Positions 1 through 6,250 of a stretch of 13,128 nucleotides of DNA are shown piece after piece (positions within the stretch are counted from its first letter, which is position 1; every line of letters begins with the position of its first letter). Source of the stretch: Chloroflexota bacterium (lineage in GTDB: Bacteria; Chloroflexota; Anaerolineae; Aggregatilineales; UBA2796); assembly GCA_017743585.1 (NCBI GenBank), contig JAGHYP010000048.1, forward strand, positions 1 to 13,128, written 5' to 3'. Position numbers and translations under genes: made by a program. The notes under the pieces were generated by a model. The model worked only from the letters and a program-made list of their open reading frames with translations, was not told the DNA's origin and did not search any database.

Positions 1-19
1 AGATGTGTATAAGAGACAG
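1..19. other. Tn5/Nextera mosaic-end adapter remnant
   Basis: The first 19 bases read AGATGTGTATAAGAGACAG, the transposase mosaic end used in Nextera libraries. Genomic sequence starts at base 20, where a minus-strand coding frame is cut off in mid-codon series. I take this as untrimmed library adapter at a contig end, not a native transposon end: no transposase or partner repeat is present. Confidence 0.95.
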
Positions 20-1223
20 ATTCTGCGTTGAAGCCTGTGCCGATCAGCACGCAGTGTACGTCTGGCGTGCCGTGAATCGGCCCTGGCCCGACCCAGCCGC
101 GCGGGATGCCTGCGGCGCCTTCCCCTTCCAGCGCCTCAAGCGGCGGCACATCCTTGAACAGCGGCGGCGTCTGGCTCATGCGTATCACAGCTGACGATGG
201 GCCGTACGGCGTTTCGTAGTAATCGTCCCATTTCCACAGCGCGACGCCGAAGAACCAAGGCGGCGCTTGCGTCGCGATCCAATTGAACATCGCGACGGTC
301 GCTTCGCCATGGCTGAAAGCGTTGTAGCCGGGATAGCGCTTATCCAGCTGATGAAACTCGGCTGCGCTCTTCGGCACGGGATAGATGCCGCCTTCTGTGC
401 CGACCACTGGGATGGCGCCGCCGCCGAACCACTCACGAAAGAGGCGCATGAACGCATCGCCCATGCCGATTAGGCCGATTGGATCGCCATTCGGCGCGCT
501 TGGCGGGCCGGAGATCGTGGTCACGCCGGGCTTATCCGCCTGCGAGATCGGATCGTAAGGATATTCAAAGTGCCAGCCGCCTTCATCAGCGCGTTGCCGA
601 TCAGGCGGGCGCGCGCGCGTTGGACTGCCATCTTCCTGATAGAAGTGGTTGTAGATATACGGGTGCGTGGCGCACCACAAGCCATTGGCGGCCACGGCGC
701 GAAAGCGCTCGTAGTACTTATCGCCTAAGAAGGTCAGCATGGCACGCAGCCAACTGATCGCGTCATAATGCCGACCGATTGCCTCGCTGAGCGCAGGGAA
801 GGCGGGATAGCAACCGCGCTCGACGATCCATTCTGCCCAGCGCAGCCAGTTGGTCATCAGCGGCGCGACGATGCCCTCGATATTCTTGTAATCAGGCAGG
901 ACGCCTTCTGGCCATTCAACGTCGAGATTCGGCTCGTTGTACAGCTCAAACCACTGGCAGCCCGCTTGGATGTACGCTTCGTAGTAGCGCTGCTTTTCTT
1001 CGGGCTCGCCTGCGCCAAAGCGCGGACGCCACAGCCGCACAATCGGCGTGATGTTGCGCTCGCGCAGGATGCGCATATCGGTCACGTACTCGTCGCTGAT
1101 GGCAGTGTATTTCGCCCAGCCCATGCCCGATGCACTCAGGATGTCGACGTCCATCTTGATCGGCGCGTTTTTGTTGTGCATGCCGCGCGGATTGCGCGAC
1201 CATTGATACTCATTCAGGAGCAT
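20..1223 (-). CDS. Putative clan GH-A-like glycoside hydrolase, 3' truncated at contig end
   Basis: The minus strand is open from 1301 (TAG stop just upstream at 1304-1302) down to the adapter at base 20. It contains no ATG, GTG or TTG in frame before the ATG at 1223, so I start there; the Shine-Dalgarno match is weak (GAAGATGAG). About 401 residues are visible. The pattern fits a TIM-barrel retaining glycosidase of clan GH-A: strand 4 carries WFELYNEPN with the candidate acid/base Glu97, strand 7 carries PVVGTEGG with the candidate nucleophile Glu277, and strand 8 carries PPWFFGVALWKWDD. After residue 365 a Gly/Pro-rich linker begins, so a further C-terminal domain is probably lost with the contig end. 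No signal peptide is seen from this start. Residues encoded just upstream (RAPIYDYLEDEP) look protein-like, so an atypical start is possible. Substrate unknown; the family assignment is an inference from motifs. Confidence 0.75.
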
Positions 1224-1274
1224 CGGCTCATCTTCAAGATAGTCATAGATAGGCGCGCGAACTATAACACGCTC

Positions 1275-1303
1275 TTGACGAATCGGCGCGTTTGGCGTAC
1301 ACT
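1275..1303 (+). promoter_or_regulatory. Sigma70-type promoter of tRNA-Leu
   Basis: TTGACG (1275-1280) is followed by exactly 17 bases and TACACT (1298-1303). Transcription would begin near 1310, about 13 bases before the mature tRNA. The element lies in the upstream leader of the divergent glycosidase-like gene. Confidence 0.7.
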
Positions 1304-1322
1304 ATAGCTCGGGCTTAAGAGT

Positions 1323-1402
1323 GCCGAAGTGGCGGAATAGGCAGACGCGAACGACTCAAACTCGTTTGGGAAACCGTGTGGGTTCGACTCCCACCTTCGG
1401 CA
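1323..1402 (+). tRNA. tRNA-Leu (anticodon CAA)
   Basis: A complete class II tRNA can be folded by eye. The acceptor stem GCCGAAG (1323-1329) pairs with CTTCGGC (1395-1401), followed by discriminator A1402. The anticodon stem AACGA/TCGTT encloses the loop CTCAAAC, giving anticodon CAA, which reads UUG. A variable region of 11 nt forms a short GG/CC arm, and the T stem GTGGG/CCCAC (1378-1382/1390-1394) encloses TTCGACT. The 3' CCA is not encoded (CAG follows), so it must be added by nucleotidyltransferase. The discriminator A and long variable arm agree with leucine identity. Confidence 0.95.
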
Positions 1403-1430
1403 CAGTTCACATTGCTGAGCAGCTGAGCGG

Positions 1431-1466
1431 CGCAGGCGTGTTGACCTGCCTGCGATTGCTTTTTCT
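1431..1466 (+). terminator. Rho-independent terminator after tRNA-Leu
   Basis: A perfect 7-bp stem CGCAGGC (1431-1437) / GCCTGCG (1448-1454) with a 10-nt loop is followed, after five bases, by TTTTT (1460-1464). It lies about 30 bases past the tRNA 3' end. The gap between stem and T-tract is slightly long, so strength is uncertain. Confidence 0.6.
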
Positions 1467-1507
1467 GAGCGCAAGGCGGCCGCGCAGCCTGCGCGTTGCG
1501 CGCTCAG
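1465..1507. repeat. Imperfect stem-loop at the 3' end of the secreted-protein gene
   Basis: CTGAGCGCAA (1465-1474) pairs with TTGCGCGCTCAG (1496-1507, two extra bases). Inside, CGCGCA (1481-1486) pairs with TGCGCG (1490-1495) around a 3-nt loop. On the minus strand the structure begins at the TGA stop (1506-1504) of the secreted-protein gene. No T-tract follows in that direction (AAAAAG follows), so it may be a 3'-end protecting hairpin or half of a bidirectional stop, not a classical terminator. Confidence 0.4.
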
Positions 1508-2346
1508 CTAGCGGGCGTCGGCGAGGCGAGGACGACCGGCGGCAGCGTTGCCACAGGCACAGCGACCGTCGGCAAGGGCGCGCCGCGAATGATCGGCAGG
1601 CTGATGAGCTGCTCAGCGTACACAGTGCCGTTTGCTAGGTCTACTACGCGCAGCCGCAACCGAATCTCTTGTGCGTCGTTGCTGGGCAGGATCGGGGCCA
1701 CCACGCCCTCACCGCTCGAGGCGATCCATCGGCTTAGACGCGGCAACTCGACTGAAATAGCGCGTCCATCGGGCAGAAGTTGCTCGAAGATCAGGTTCGA
1801 AGTCGGCACGCGACCGCGCACGCGCCAAACGACCGGCACGCGCGCCCGATTCTGCCCTAACTCAACGAAATCCACGCCGTCTGCCGCTGCCTCAAAGCTG
1901 ATGATCTGCGGCGTCGGCGCAGGCGCCGAGGTATCGAACGGCAAGGTCACGATCTGTTGACTGATCAGCCGTCCCTGTCTATCGAAGATGGCGAGGCGGT
2001 AAGTCGGTGGGCTGAAATCGAGCGATGGTTGCACCACAAGGCGCGCTGAGCCAACAGGCGGCAAGTCCTGGTCAACCAGCGGCGTCCAATCGCTGAGCAC
2101 CAATGCGAACAGCCGCAAGCTGAAATCATCCGTCAGCCCGACCGTGTGCCAAGAGAGCACGATTTGCGCCGCGCCTGACTCCAGCGCCTCAACTGTGATA
2201 GTGCGCGCATCTGAGGTGAAGCTGAGAATGGCCGGCGGCAGGGCATCCGTCTGCAGATTCGGCGCCGCCAGCGCCAAGCCGCCTATGCCGACGCTCACGA
2301 TCAGGACTAGTAAAAGCACACTGCGTAAGAGCCATTTTGAAAACAT
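1504..2346 (-). CDS. Secreted protein with two tandem Ig-like/beta-sandwich repeats
   Basis: 280 residues; I do not recognise a named family. I chose ATG 2346 over longer upstream starts because GAGGGGAG (2360-2353) sits 6 bases before it and because residues 1-29 then form a good signal peptide (basic MFSKWLLR, hydrophobic LLLVLIVSVGIGGLALAA). Two similar units follow, roughly residues 38-137 and 144-251. Each opens with P-x-I-x-S-F, has a short strand with a central Trp (VLSWHTVG; VVWRVRG), and closes with a Q-(I/L)-(V/I)-x-LP strand. The C-terminus (about 252-280) is rich in Pro, Thr, Val and Ala without charge, as in a cell-surface linker or stalk. No catalytic motif is seen. The likely site is outside the membrane, soluble or surface-exposed. 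It is the last gene of a minus-strand run; a 47-base gap separates it from the ORF upstream. Confidence 0.8.
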   Translation of the reverse strand: MFSKWLLRSVLLLVLIVSVGIGGLALAAPNLQTDALPPAILSFTSDARTITVEALESGAAQIVLSWHTVGLTDDFSLRLFALVLSDWTPLVDQDLPPVGSARLVVQPSLDFSPPTYRLAIFDRQGRLISQQIVTLPFDTSAPAPTPQIISFEAAADGVDFVELGQNRARVPVVWRVRGRVPTSNLIFEQLLPDGRAISVELPRLSRWIASSGEGVVAPILPSNDAQEIRLRLRVVDLANGTVYAEQLISLPIIRGAPLPTVAVPVATLPPVVLASPTPAS

Positions 2347-2352
2347 ACTTTG

Positions 2353-2360
2353 CTCCCCTC
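2353..2360 (-). promoter_or_regulatory. Strong Shine-Dalgarno deciding the 2346 start
   Basis: GAGGGGAG on the minus strand lies 6 bases upstream of ATG 2346. It supports this internal start over a start 34 codons further upstream, whose extra residues are Arg-rich and unlike a signal peptide. Confidence 0.75.
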
Positions 2361-2379
2361 TCGAGAAAAGCCGCAATCT

Positions 2380-2395
2380 TGAGCGGCGCCGCTCA
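2380..2395. repeat. Perfect 16-bp palindrome between two minus-strand ORFs
   Basis: TGAGCGGCGCCGCTCA is fully self-complementary. It contains the TGA stop (2395-2393) of the small Pro-rich ORF and lies about 20 bases before the Shine-Dalgarno of the next gene. On the minus strand it is followed at a distance by CTTTTC, so it could act as a weak terminator or as an operator for the downstream gene. Confidence 0.45.
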
Positions 2396-2851
2396 GTCCC
2401 GCTCAGGCCGCGCCGCGATGAGGAGCGCACCGGGCAAGCCCAAAACACGGCGCCCCTTCACAGCGGCGGGCCTCTCAGGCTGGATCGGGTGCGCCAAGCG
2501 GTGCGCAGGCGCGTTCGGCACGGGCGCCGCATTTGGCGCGCTGCTCGGCTGTGTGGGCTGCAAGAGCCACGCAACAGGATGAGCAGGCGGCACGTCGAAG
2601 ATCAATCCGCTGAACGGCGAGGCAGACACACCTCTCGGCTGGCTGAGCGGCCCATTCGGCTTGGGATGTGCCAACATCCGCGCTAAGAGCGGTTGATAGC
2701 GCACAGCGGGCAAGCCGTGCCTGCAGTTCTCTGCGCGGACGATGCCTGCGCAGCCCTCATCGGCTTGTGTGCCGCTCAGCGGGGTGGCAAGAGTTGCAGT
2801 CAGAAGGATCGGCGGCAGCGTAGCGTGCATAAGTCGCTTCACGGCAAGCAC
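2393..2851 (-). CDS. Hypothetical small Pro/Ala-rich, possibly secreted protein
   Basis: 152 codons from GTG 2851, or 145 from ATG 2830; neither has a good Shine-Dalgarno. The N-terminus (MLAVKRLMHATLPPILLTATLA) resembles a signal peptide ending near SGTQA. Two Cys follow close together (EGCAGIVRAENC), then a low-complexity stretch rich in Pro, Ala and Ser. No family recognised. In favour of a real gene: GC-rich third positions like its neighbours, the same strand as flanking genes, a TACAAT -10-like box 26 bases upstream, and a snug fit between neighbours. Against: Pro/Arg/Ala-rich composition is common in spurious frames of GC-rich DNA, and there is no recognisable motif. Confidence 0.4.
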   Translation of the reverse strand: MLAVKRLMHATLPPILLTATLATPLSGTQADEGCAGIVRAENCRHGLPAVRYQPLLARMLAHPKPNGPLSQPRGVSASPFSGLIFDVPPAHPVAWLLQPTQPSSAPNAAPVPNAPAHRLAHPIQPERPAAVKGRRVLGLPGALLIAARPERD

Positions 2852-2876
2852 TCTGCATCACAACGTGTTGCCCTCG

Positions 2877-2902
2877 ATTGTACAGCGACTTTGCGATTTC
2901 AA
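2877..2902 (-). promoter_or_regulatory. Possible promoter for the small Pro-rich ORF
   Basis: On the minus strand TACAAT (2882-2877) is a near-consensus -10. The only -35-like match, TTGAAA (2902-2897), is 14 bases away, which is short of the usual 16-18, so this is a weak call. Confidence 0.25.
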
Positions 2903-2930
2903 ACGCTGCCCGCCTCACGCCTTCGCAACA

Positions 2931-3356
2931 CTATGGCGCTGGCGCAGGCAGGGTCAGCCTACCCTCAAGATGGGCAAGGTGCAGACTGCCCGGCGTCAGA
3001 TGCAGGGCGAGGTGCGCGTAATGCGGCAAGGTCAAGTTGAAGGTCGCCCATGAGAGCGCGCCGACTAGCGGCCTGCGCCGCGCCACGATGTAAACGCCTG
3101 CCTCGTCTTGATCGGCGATGAACTCCCAGCCAAAGCGCGCGTGCAGGTTGGCTTCCAGCAAGACCTCGTGCGCAGCGCCACGCTGCACACGCACAGAGAG
3201 ATGACTGCCGCGCACATAAACAGTCAGCGGCGGTTGCACATTGAAGCGCTGCTGAAAACGCTCGGCTGTGGCAGCTGCAGCTACCTCAGCGCCTATGCTC
3301 AGCACGGAGCGCAAGCCGCGCCGCAGCAGCGCGCTGCGCAAGCGCTGCAAGCTCAT
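2931..3356 (-). CDS. Conserved-looking hypothetical protein, coupled to upstream gene
   Basis: 141 residues, no family recognised with confidence. An amphipathic, Arg- and Ala-rich N-terminal segment (about 1-37) is followed by a chain of alternating beta strands (LTVYVRGSHLSVRVQRG, GVYIVARRR, ATFNLTLPHYAHLALHLTPGSLHLAHLEGRLTLP). The second half resembles the short-strand solenoid of DUF4097-type putative adhesins, but it is much shorter than that family. No signal peptide or clear membrane segment. Its ATG (3356-3354) overlaps the TGA (3355-3353) of the preceding gene in an ATGA junction, so the two are very probably translationally coupled and made in fixed ratio. Confidence 0.6.
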   Translation of the reverse strand: MSLQRLRSALLRRGLRSVLSIGAEVAAAATAERFQQRFNVQPPLTVYVRGSHLSVRVQRGAAHEVLLEANLHARFGWEFIADQDEAGVYIVARRRPLVGALSWATFNLTLPHYAHLALHLTPGSLHLAHLEGRLTLPAPAP

Positions 3357-3673
3357 ATCTGGAAGCCGTCTCGGAAGTTGATCAACTTGCGGCTGTAATC
3401 CGAGACGAAGGTCTTCAGTTTCTCCTCAAGGCGCTGCCAAGTGCTGCTCCTGAGCGCAAGGCGTACCGCCTCTAGGTCTTCTGCCAAAAATTCCAGCTGC
3501 CGCATCGGATGCTTGCCATAGGCAGTGTGATAGACGCGGAACATGTACAGCCCGAGCGCTTGCAGGCTCGGCACAAACTCTTGCATGATGAACGTGTAGT
3601 AGGCTTCGTGCGTCTCAGGGTTGATGTTGTAGCGCAGCAGCAACTTGTAGCGCGGGACAATTCTGGTGGTCAT
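3353..3673 (-). CDS. Hypothetical protein, possible dimeric alpha/beta-barrel fold
   Basis: 106 residues from ATG 3673. I prefer this to ATG 3688 because GAGGG (3683-3679) lies 5 bases before it. The order strand (YKLLLRYNI), helix (PETHEAYYTFIMQEFVPSLQALG), strand (LYMFRVYHTAYG), strand (RQLEFLAED), helix (residues 67-90) is that of small ferredoxin-like dimeric alpha/beta-barrel proteins (EthD/ABM-like). This is a fold guess from pattern, not a match. Rich in Tyr, Phe and Arg; soluble; no Cys. It is followed with a 4-base overlap by the 141-residue gene and lies 96 bases downstream of aroC, with which it may share a transcript. Confidence 0.65.
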   Translation of the reverse strand: MTTRIVPRYKLLLRYNINPETHEAYYTFIMQEFVPSLQALGLYMFRVYHTAYGKHPMRQLEFLAEDLEAVRLALRSSTWQRLEEKLKTFVSDYSRKLINFRDGFQI

Positions 3674-3769
3674 GCTGACCCTCGCCATTCAGCTCGAATG
3701 AACCTCTGAACGTTACGGATATGATAGCACGACGGGATAAGGTGTTGTGCGCTCGCCGCTCAGTCGCGC

Positions 3770-4966
3770 TCATTTCAAGCCATATTCATACTTAAACTGC
3801 CACGTTTGATTGTCCATCGGCAGGTCGGCGAGGTGATTGCGGCGCAACGCAGCAAAGCGCGGGCGCATTTCGTCCAGCGAGTCGCCGCCAAGCTTCTCCA
3901 GCAGCGCATCCGCCAGCACAAAAGCGACCATTGCTTCGATGATCGGCACACCGCGCGGCACTTGGCAAAAGTCGCTGCGCTCGTAGTCGATTTGGCGCGG
4001 CTCGCCGCTGGCCAAATCCACAGAGTTGAGCGGCGTGAGCGTGGTGGCGATTGGCTTGAGCGCAGCGCGCACGATGAGCGGCTCGCCAGTGGTGATGCCG
4101 CCTTCCAAGCCGCCAGCGCGGTTGGTGCGCCGACGCAAGCTACCATCTGGGGCGCGCTCGATCTCATCGTGGACTGCTGTACCACGCAGCCGCGCCAGCG
4201 CAAAGGCGCGCCCAATCTCGACGCCCTTCACAGACGGCACGCTGCCCACTGCCCCCATCAATCGGCCATCCAGCTTGCGATCCCACTGCACATGCGAGCC
4301 GAGGCCGGGCGGCAAGCCAAGCGCCACCACTTCAATCACGCCGCCGAGCGTATCCTTCGCCTGAATGGCGGCGCGAATGGCGTCGCGCATGCGCTCGGCT
4401 GCCTCAGCGTCAGGGCAGCGCACGTCGCTGGCTTCAGCGGCGGCAAAACGCGCCTGATAGGCCGCGCTATCGGGCAGATCAGGCAGGTCGGCTTCCACGT
4501 CGCCGATGCTGACCACGTAGCCCTGCACCTGAATCCCGAATTCCGCCAGCAGGCGCTTGCAAACAGCGCCGACGGCGACGCGCATGGTTGTCTCGCGCGC
4601 GCTGGCGCGCTCAAGGCTCAGGCGCAGCTCGCGATAGCCGTACTTGACCGCTGCAGTCAGGTCAGCGTGACCGGGACGCGGCACAGTCATAGGCGGAATC
4701 GCTTTTTCTGCCCAGTTTCGATAGTCGCGGTTCTCAACCACCAGCGCGATTGGCGCGCCTGTGGTCTTGCCTGCGACCACGCCGCCGCCGAGATGGACTT
4801 GGTCGCGCTCGATGGACATGCGTCCGCCGCGCCCATAGCCTTGCTGGCGCCGCGCCAGCTCAGCGTTGATCCAATCAGCGCTCAGCGGCAGATTGGCGGG
4901 CATGCCATCGAGGATAGCGGTCAGGATCGGGCCGTGCGATTCGCCGGCCGTCAAGAAGCGCAGCAT
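3770..4966 (-). CDS. aroC: Chorismate synthase
   Basis: 398 residues, full length. Catalyses the last shikimate-pathway step, anti-1,4-elimination of phosphate from 5-enolpyruvylshikimate 3-phosphate to chorismate, with reduced FMN; cytoplasmic. Signatures visible: TAGESHG (6-12, with the conserved His11), RRQQGYGRGGRM (39-50), RPGHAD with His100, the LERASARET segment near 118-126, and RAGGLEGGITTGEP in the C-terminal half. ATG 4966 gives the canonical MLRFLTAGESHG start; AGGA lies 7 bases upstream. No other aromatic-pathway gene is in the window. It is transcribed divergently from the small ORF/PP2C/rimO group; a candidate promoter lies at 5069-5097. Downstream are unknown genes on the same strand. 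Confidence 0.97.
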   Translation of the reverse strand: MLRFLTAGESHGPILTAILDGMPANLPLSADWINAELARRQQGYGRGGRMSIERDQVHLGGGVVAGKTTGAPIALVVENRDYRNWAEKAIPPMTVPRPGHADLTAAVKYGYRELRLSLERASARETTMRVAVGAVCKRLLAEFGIQVQGYVVSIGDVEADLPDLPDSAAYQARFAAAEASDVRCPDAEAAERMRDAIRAAIQAKDTLGGVIEVVALGLPPGLGSHVQWDRKLDGRLMGAVGSVPSVKGVEIGRAFALARLRGTAVHDEIERAPDGSLRRRTNRAGGLEGGITTGEPLIVRAALKPIATTLTPLNSVDLASGEPRQIDYERSDFCQVPRGVPIIEAMVAFVLADALLEKLGGDSLDEMRPRFAALRRNHLADLPMDNQTWQFKYEYGLK

Positions 4967-5056
4967 GATAAAATCCTATCGCAGGCGCGGAGAACGGCCT
5001 TCTGAGGCAAGCGCAGCGCGTTCACTTGGTTGCGCACGTTGATCAGCTCAGAATCG

Positions 5057-5072
5057 GCTTCGCAAGCGAAGC
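5057..5072. promoter_or_regulatory. Palindrome overlapping the candidate aroC -10 (operator or hairpin)
   Basis: GCTTCGC-AA-GCGAAGC has perfect 7-bp arms. It covers most of the -10 hexamer of the candidate aroC promoter and the bases just downstream, a typical repressor position. A related shorter inverted repeat, GCTTC-TGC-GAAGC, lies at 5098-5110 inside the opposite promoter spacer. Function not known. Confidence 0.4.
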
Positions 5073-5097
5073 TATCACAAGCGGCAATGCTTGTCAA
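5069..5097 (-). promoter_or_regulatory. Candidate aroC promoter
   Basis: On the minus strand a perfect TTGACA (5097-5092) is followed by 17 bases and TAGCTT (5074-5069). The -35 is consensus and the spacing ideal, but the -10 keeps only half of the consensus. It would start transcription about 95 bases before the aroC ATG. Confidence 0.4.
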
Positions 5098-5119
5098 GCT
5101 TCTGCGAAGCGCTTAAACT
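5091..5119 (+). promoter_or_regulatory. Candidate promoter of the small ORF/PP2C/rimO group
   Basis: TTGTCA (5091-5096), 17 bases, TAAACT (5114-5119). Its -35 overlaps the -35 of the opposite candidate aroC promoter, so both polymerases could not bind at once. A start near 5126 places the GTG 5166 start in a normal leader and excludes the TTG at 5091. Confidence 0.45.
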
Positions 5120-5165
5120 TGAGCGCAGTGAGGGGCTGCACCAGCGAAGCGAGGGAAATGCCAAT

Positions 5166-5342
5166 GTGGAGACGACAACGCACAATCGCCGCCTCGACGA
5201 TGCGCCTGTGGTCAACGGCTTAGGCAGCACAGGCGGCCTGATCGAAAGCGCGCTTCGCTTCATCCGCCGGCGCGATCGCGGCCTGTTCGAGCTAAGACGG
5301 ATTGAACCGCCTGCGAAAGGCAAGGTCGAGAGTGCTACCTGA
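5166..5342 (+). CDS. Small hypothetical protein overlapping the PP2C start
   Basis: 58 residues from GTG 5166, with GAGGGA (5151-5156) 9 bases upstream. The frame is open back to TTG 5091, but that would lie at or before the predicted transcription start. Sequence features: a polar start (ETTTHNRRLDDAP), then a segment that could form a short amphipathic helix (GGLIESALRFIRRRDRG), then a basic tail (ELRRIEPPAKGKVESAT). No family recognised. Codon choice resembles the neighbours. Its TGA ends at 5342, 11 bases inside the next gene (GTG 5332), suggesting translational coupling with the phosphatase. It might be a partner or regulator of that phosphatase; only the arrangement supports this. Confidence 0.45.
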   Translation: METTTHNRRLDDAPVVNGLGSTGGLIESALRFIRRRDRGLFELRRIEPPAKGKVESAT

Positions 5343-6240
5343 GAACCTGAATGGCGAGCCGCTCACTTGTCTGAAGTGTGGCACTTATAACTTGCCAACC
5401 GCTACGCGCTGCGCCCATTGTAACGCGCCATTGCTGATACCTGATGAAAATCTCGGCACCCAGCTGCGCCTAAGCGCGCGCACCAGCGCTGGCAAGGTGC
5501 GCAGCAGCAACGAGGATAGCCTCGGCATATGGTCAGTGGATGGCTTGGTGCTCGCCTTAGTTGCAGATGGCATGGGCGGCGCGGCAGCGGGCGAAGAAGC
5601 CAGCCGGCTGGTGGTGGAGTCAGTGCAGGCCAGCTTCACAGGTAGCGAGCGCGGCGGCGATCAGCTGGCCGCCCTGAGCGAAGACGAGTTGCTCAAACGC
5701 CTGCAGACTGCCATTGAGCGCGCGAATTGCGCAGTAGTCGAGCGCGCGCGGCGCGATATCTCGCGGCGTGGTATGGGAACGACTGCTACGCTCGCGCTCG
5801 TGCGGAATAATCGCGTTCTGGCAGCGCACGTCGGCGATAGTCGCCTTTACCTTGTAGATGCGCGCGATCGCACCATCAGGCAGATCACCAGCGACCATAG
5901 CTTTGTGCAGGCGCTGGTCGCTTCAGGGCATTTGACGCTGGAACAGGCACGCCGTCATCCAATGGGTCACGTGCTTTACCGCGCGCTCGGGCAATCCACT
6001 GAGCTGGAGATCGACTTGCATCGGCACACTTTGCAGAGCGATGATCGGATCGTGCTTTGCTCAGACGGTCTGACGCGCCATCTCGAAGATTGCGATATCG
6101 CTGAGATCGTGCTGCGCACGGAGAATCCGACCGAAGCCACGCTTGATTTGATCGAGTTGGCTAACGAGCGCGGCGGCGAAGACAACATCAGCGCGATCGT
6201 CATTCATCTAGGGCGCGCCGAGGGCGCGCAGAGCCGCTAG
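5332..6240 (+). CDS. PP2C-family Ser/Thr protein phosphatase with N-terminal zinc ribbon
   Basis: 302 residues from GTG 5332, the first reasonable start before the zinc ribbon; AGG lies 7 bases upstream, and a TTG at 5302 is the alternative. Residues 13-30 hold C-x2-C-x10-C-x2-C, a small zinc ribbon. The rest is a bacterial PP2C/Stp-type domain: SNED (59-62), VADGMGG (77-83), GTTATLALV and HVGDSRLYLV (149-175), SDH and HPMGHVLYRALG (187-220), CSDGL (243-247), GGEDN (281-285). The metal-binding Asp residues (79, 245, 284) are all present, so it should be an active Mn/Mg-dependent phosphatase acting in the cytoplasm, likely opposing Hanks-type kinases. No such kinase is in the window. The zinc ribbon probably docks protein or nucleic acid. 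No membrane segment. Followed by rimO 50 bases downstream. Confidence 0.93.
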   Translation: MLPENLNGEPLTCLKCGTYNLPTATRCAHCNAPLLIPDENLGTQLRLSARTSAGKVRSSNEDSLGIWSVDGLVLALVADGMGGAAAGEEASRLVVESVQASFTGSERGGDQLAALSEDELLKRLQTAIERANCAVVERARRDISRRGMGTTATLALVRNNRVLAAHVGDSRLYLVDARDRTIRQITSDHSFVQALVASGHLTLEQARRHPMGHVLYRALGQSTELEIDLHRHTLQSDDRIVLCSDGLTRHLEDCDIAEIVLRTENPTEATLDLIELANERGGEDNISAIVIHLGRAEGAQSR

Positions 6241-6250
6241 AATCGCCTTG

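Noticed and set aside
3..194. 63-codon ORF beginning MCIRDR
   Set aside because: Starts within the adapter and runs antisense to the glycosidase-like frame.
1262..1638. ORFs on both strands across the tRNA
   Set aside because: Translations of the tRNA-Leu sequence itself (for example the peptide containing RNRQTRTTQTRLG), a known type of false protein.
2144..2686. 180-codon plus-strand ORF
   Set aside because: Opposite the signal-peptide end of the secreted protein; Arg-rich with no motif or start signal.
3806..5005. 399-codon plus-strand ORF opposite aroC
   Set aside because: Antisense shadow of a well-conserved chorismate synthase; His/Ala/Arg-rich with no motif. Long open antisense frames are usual in GC-rich genes.
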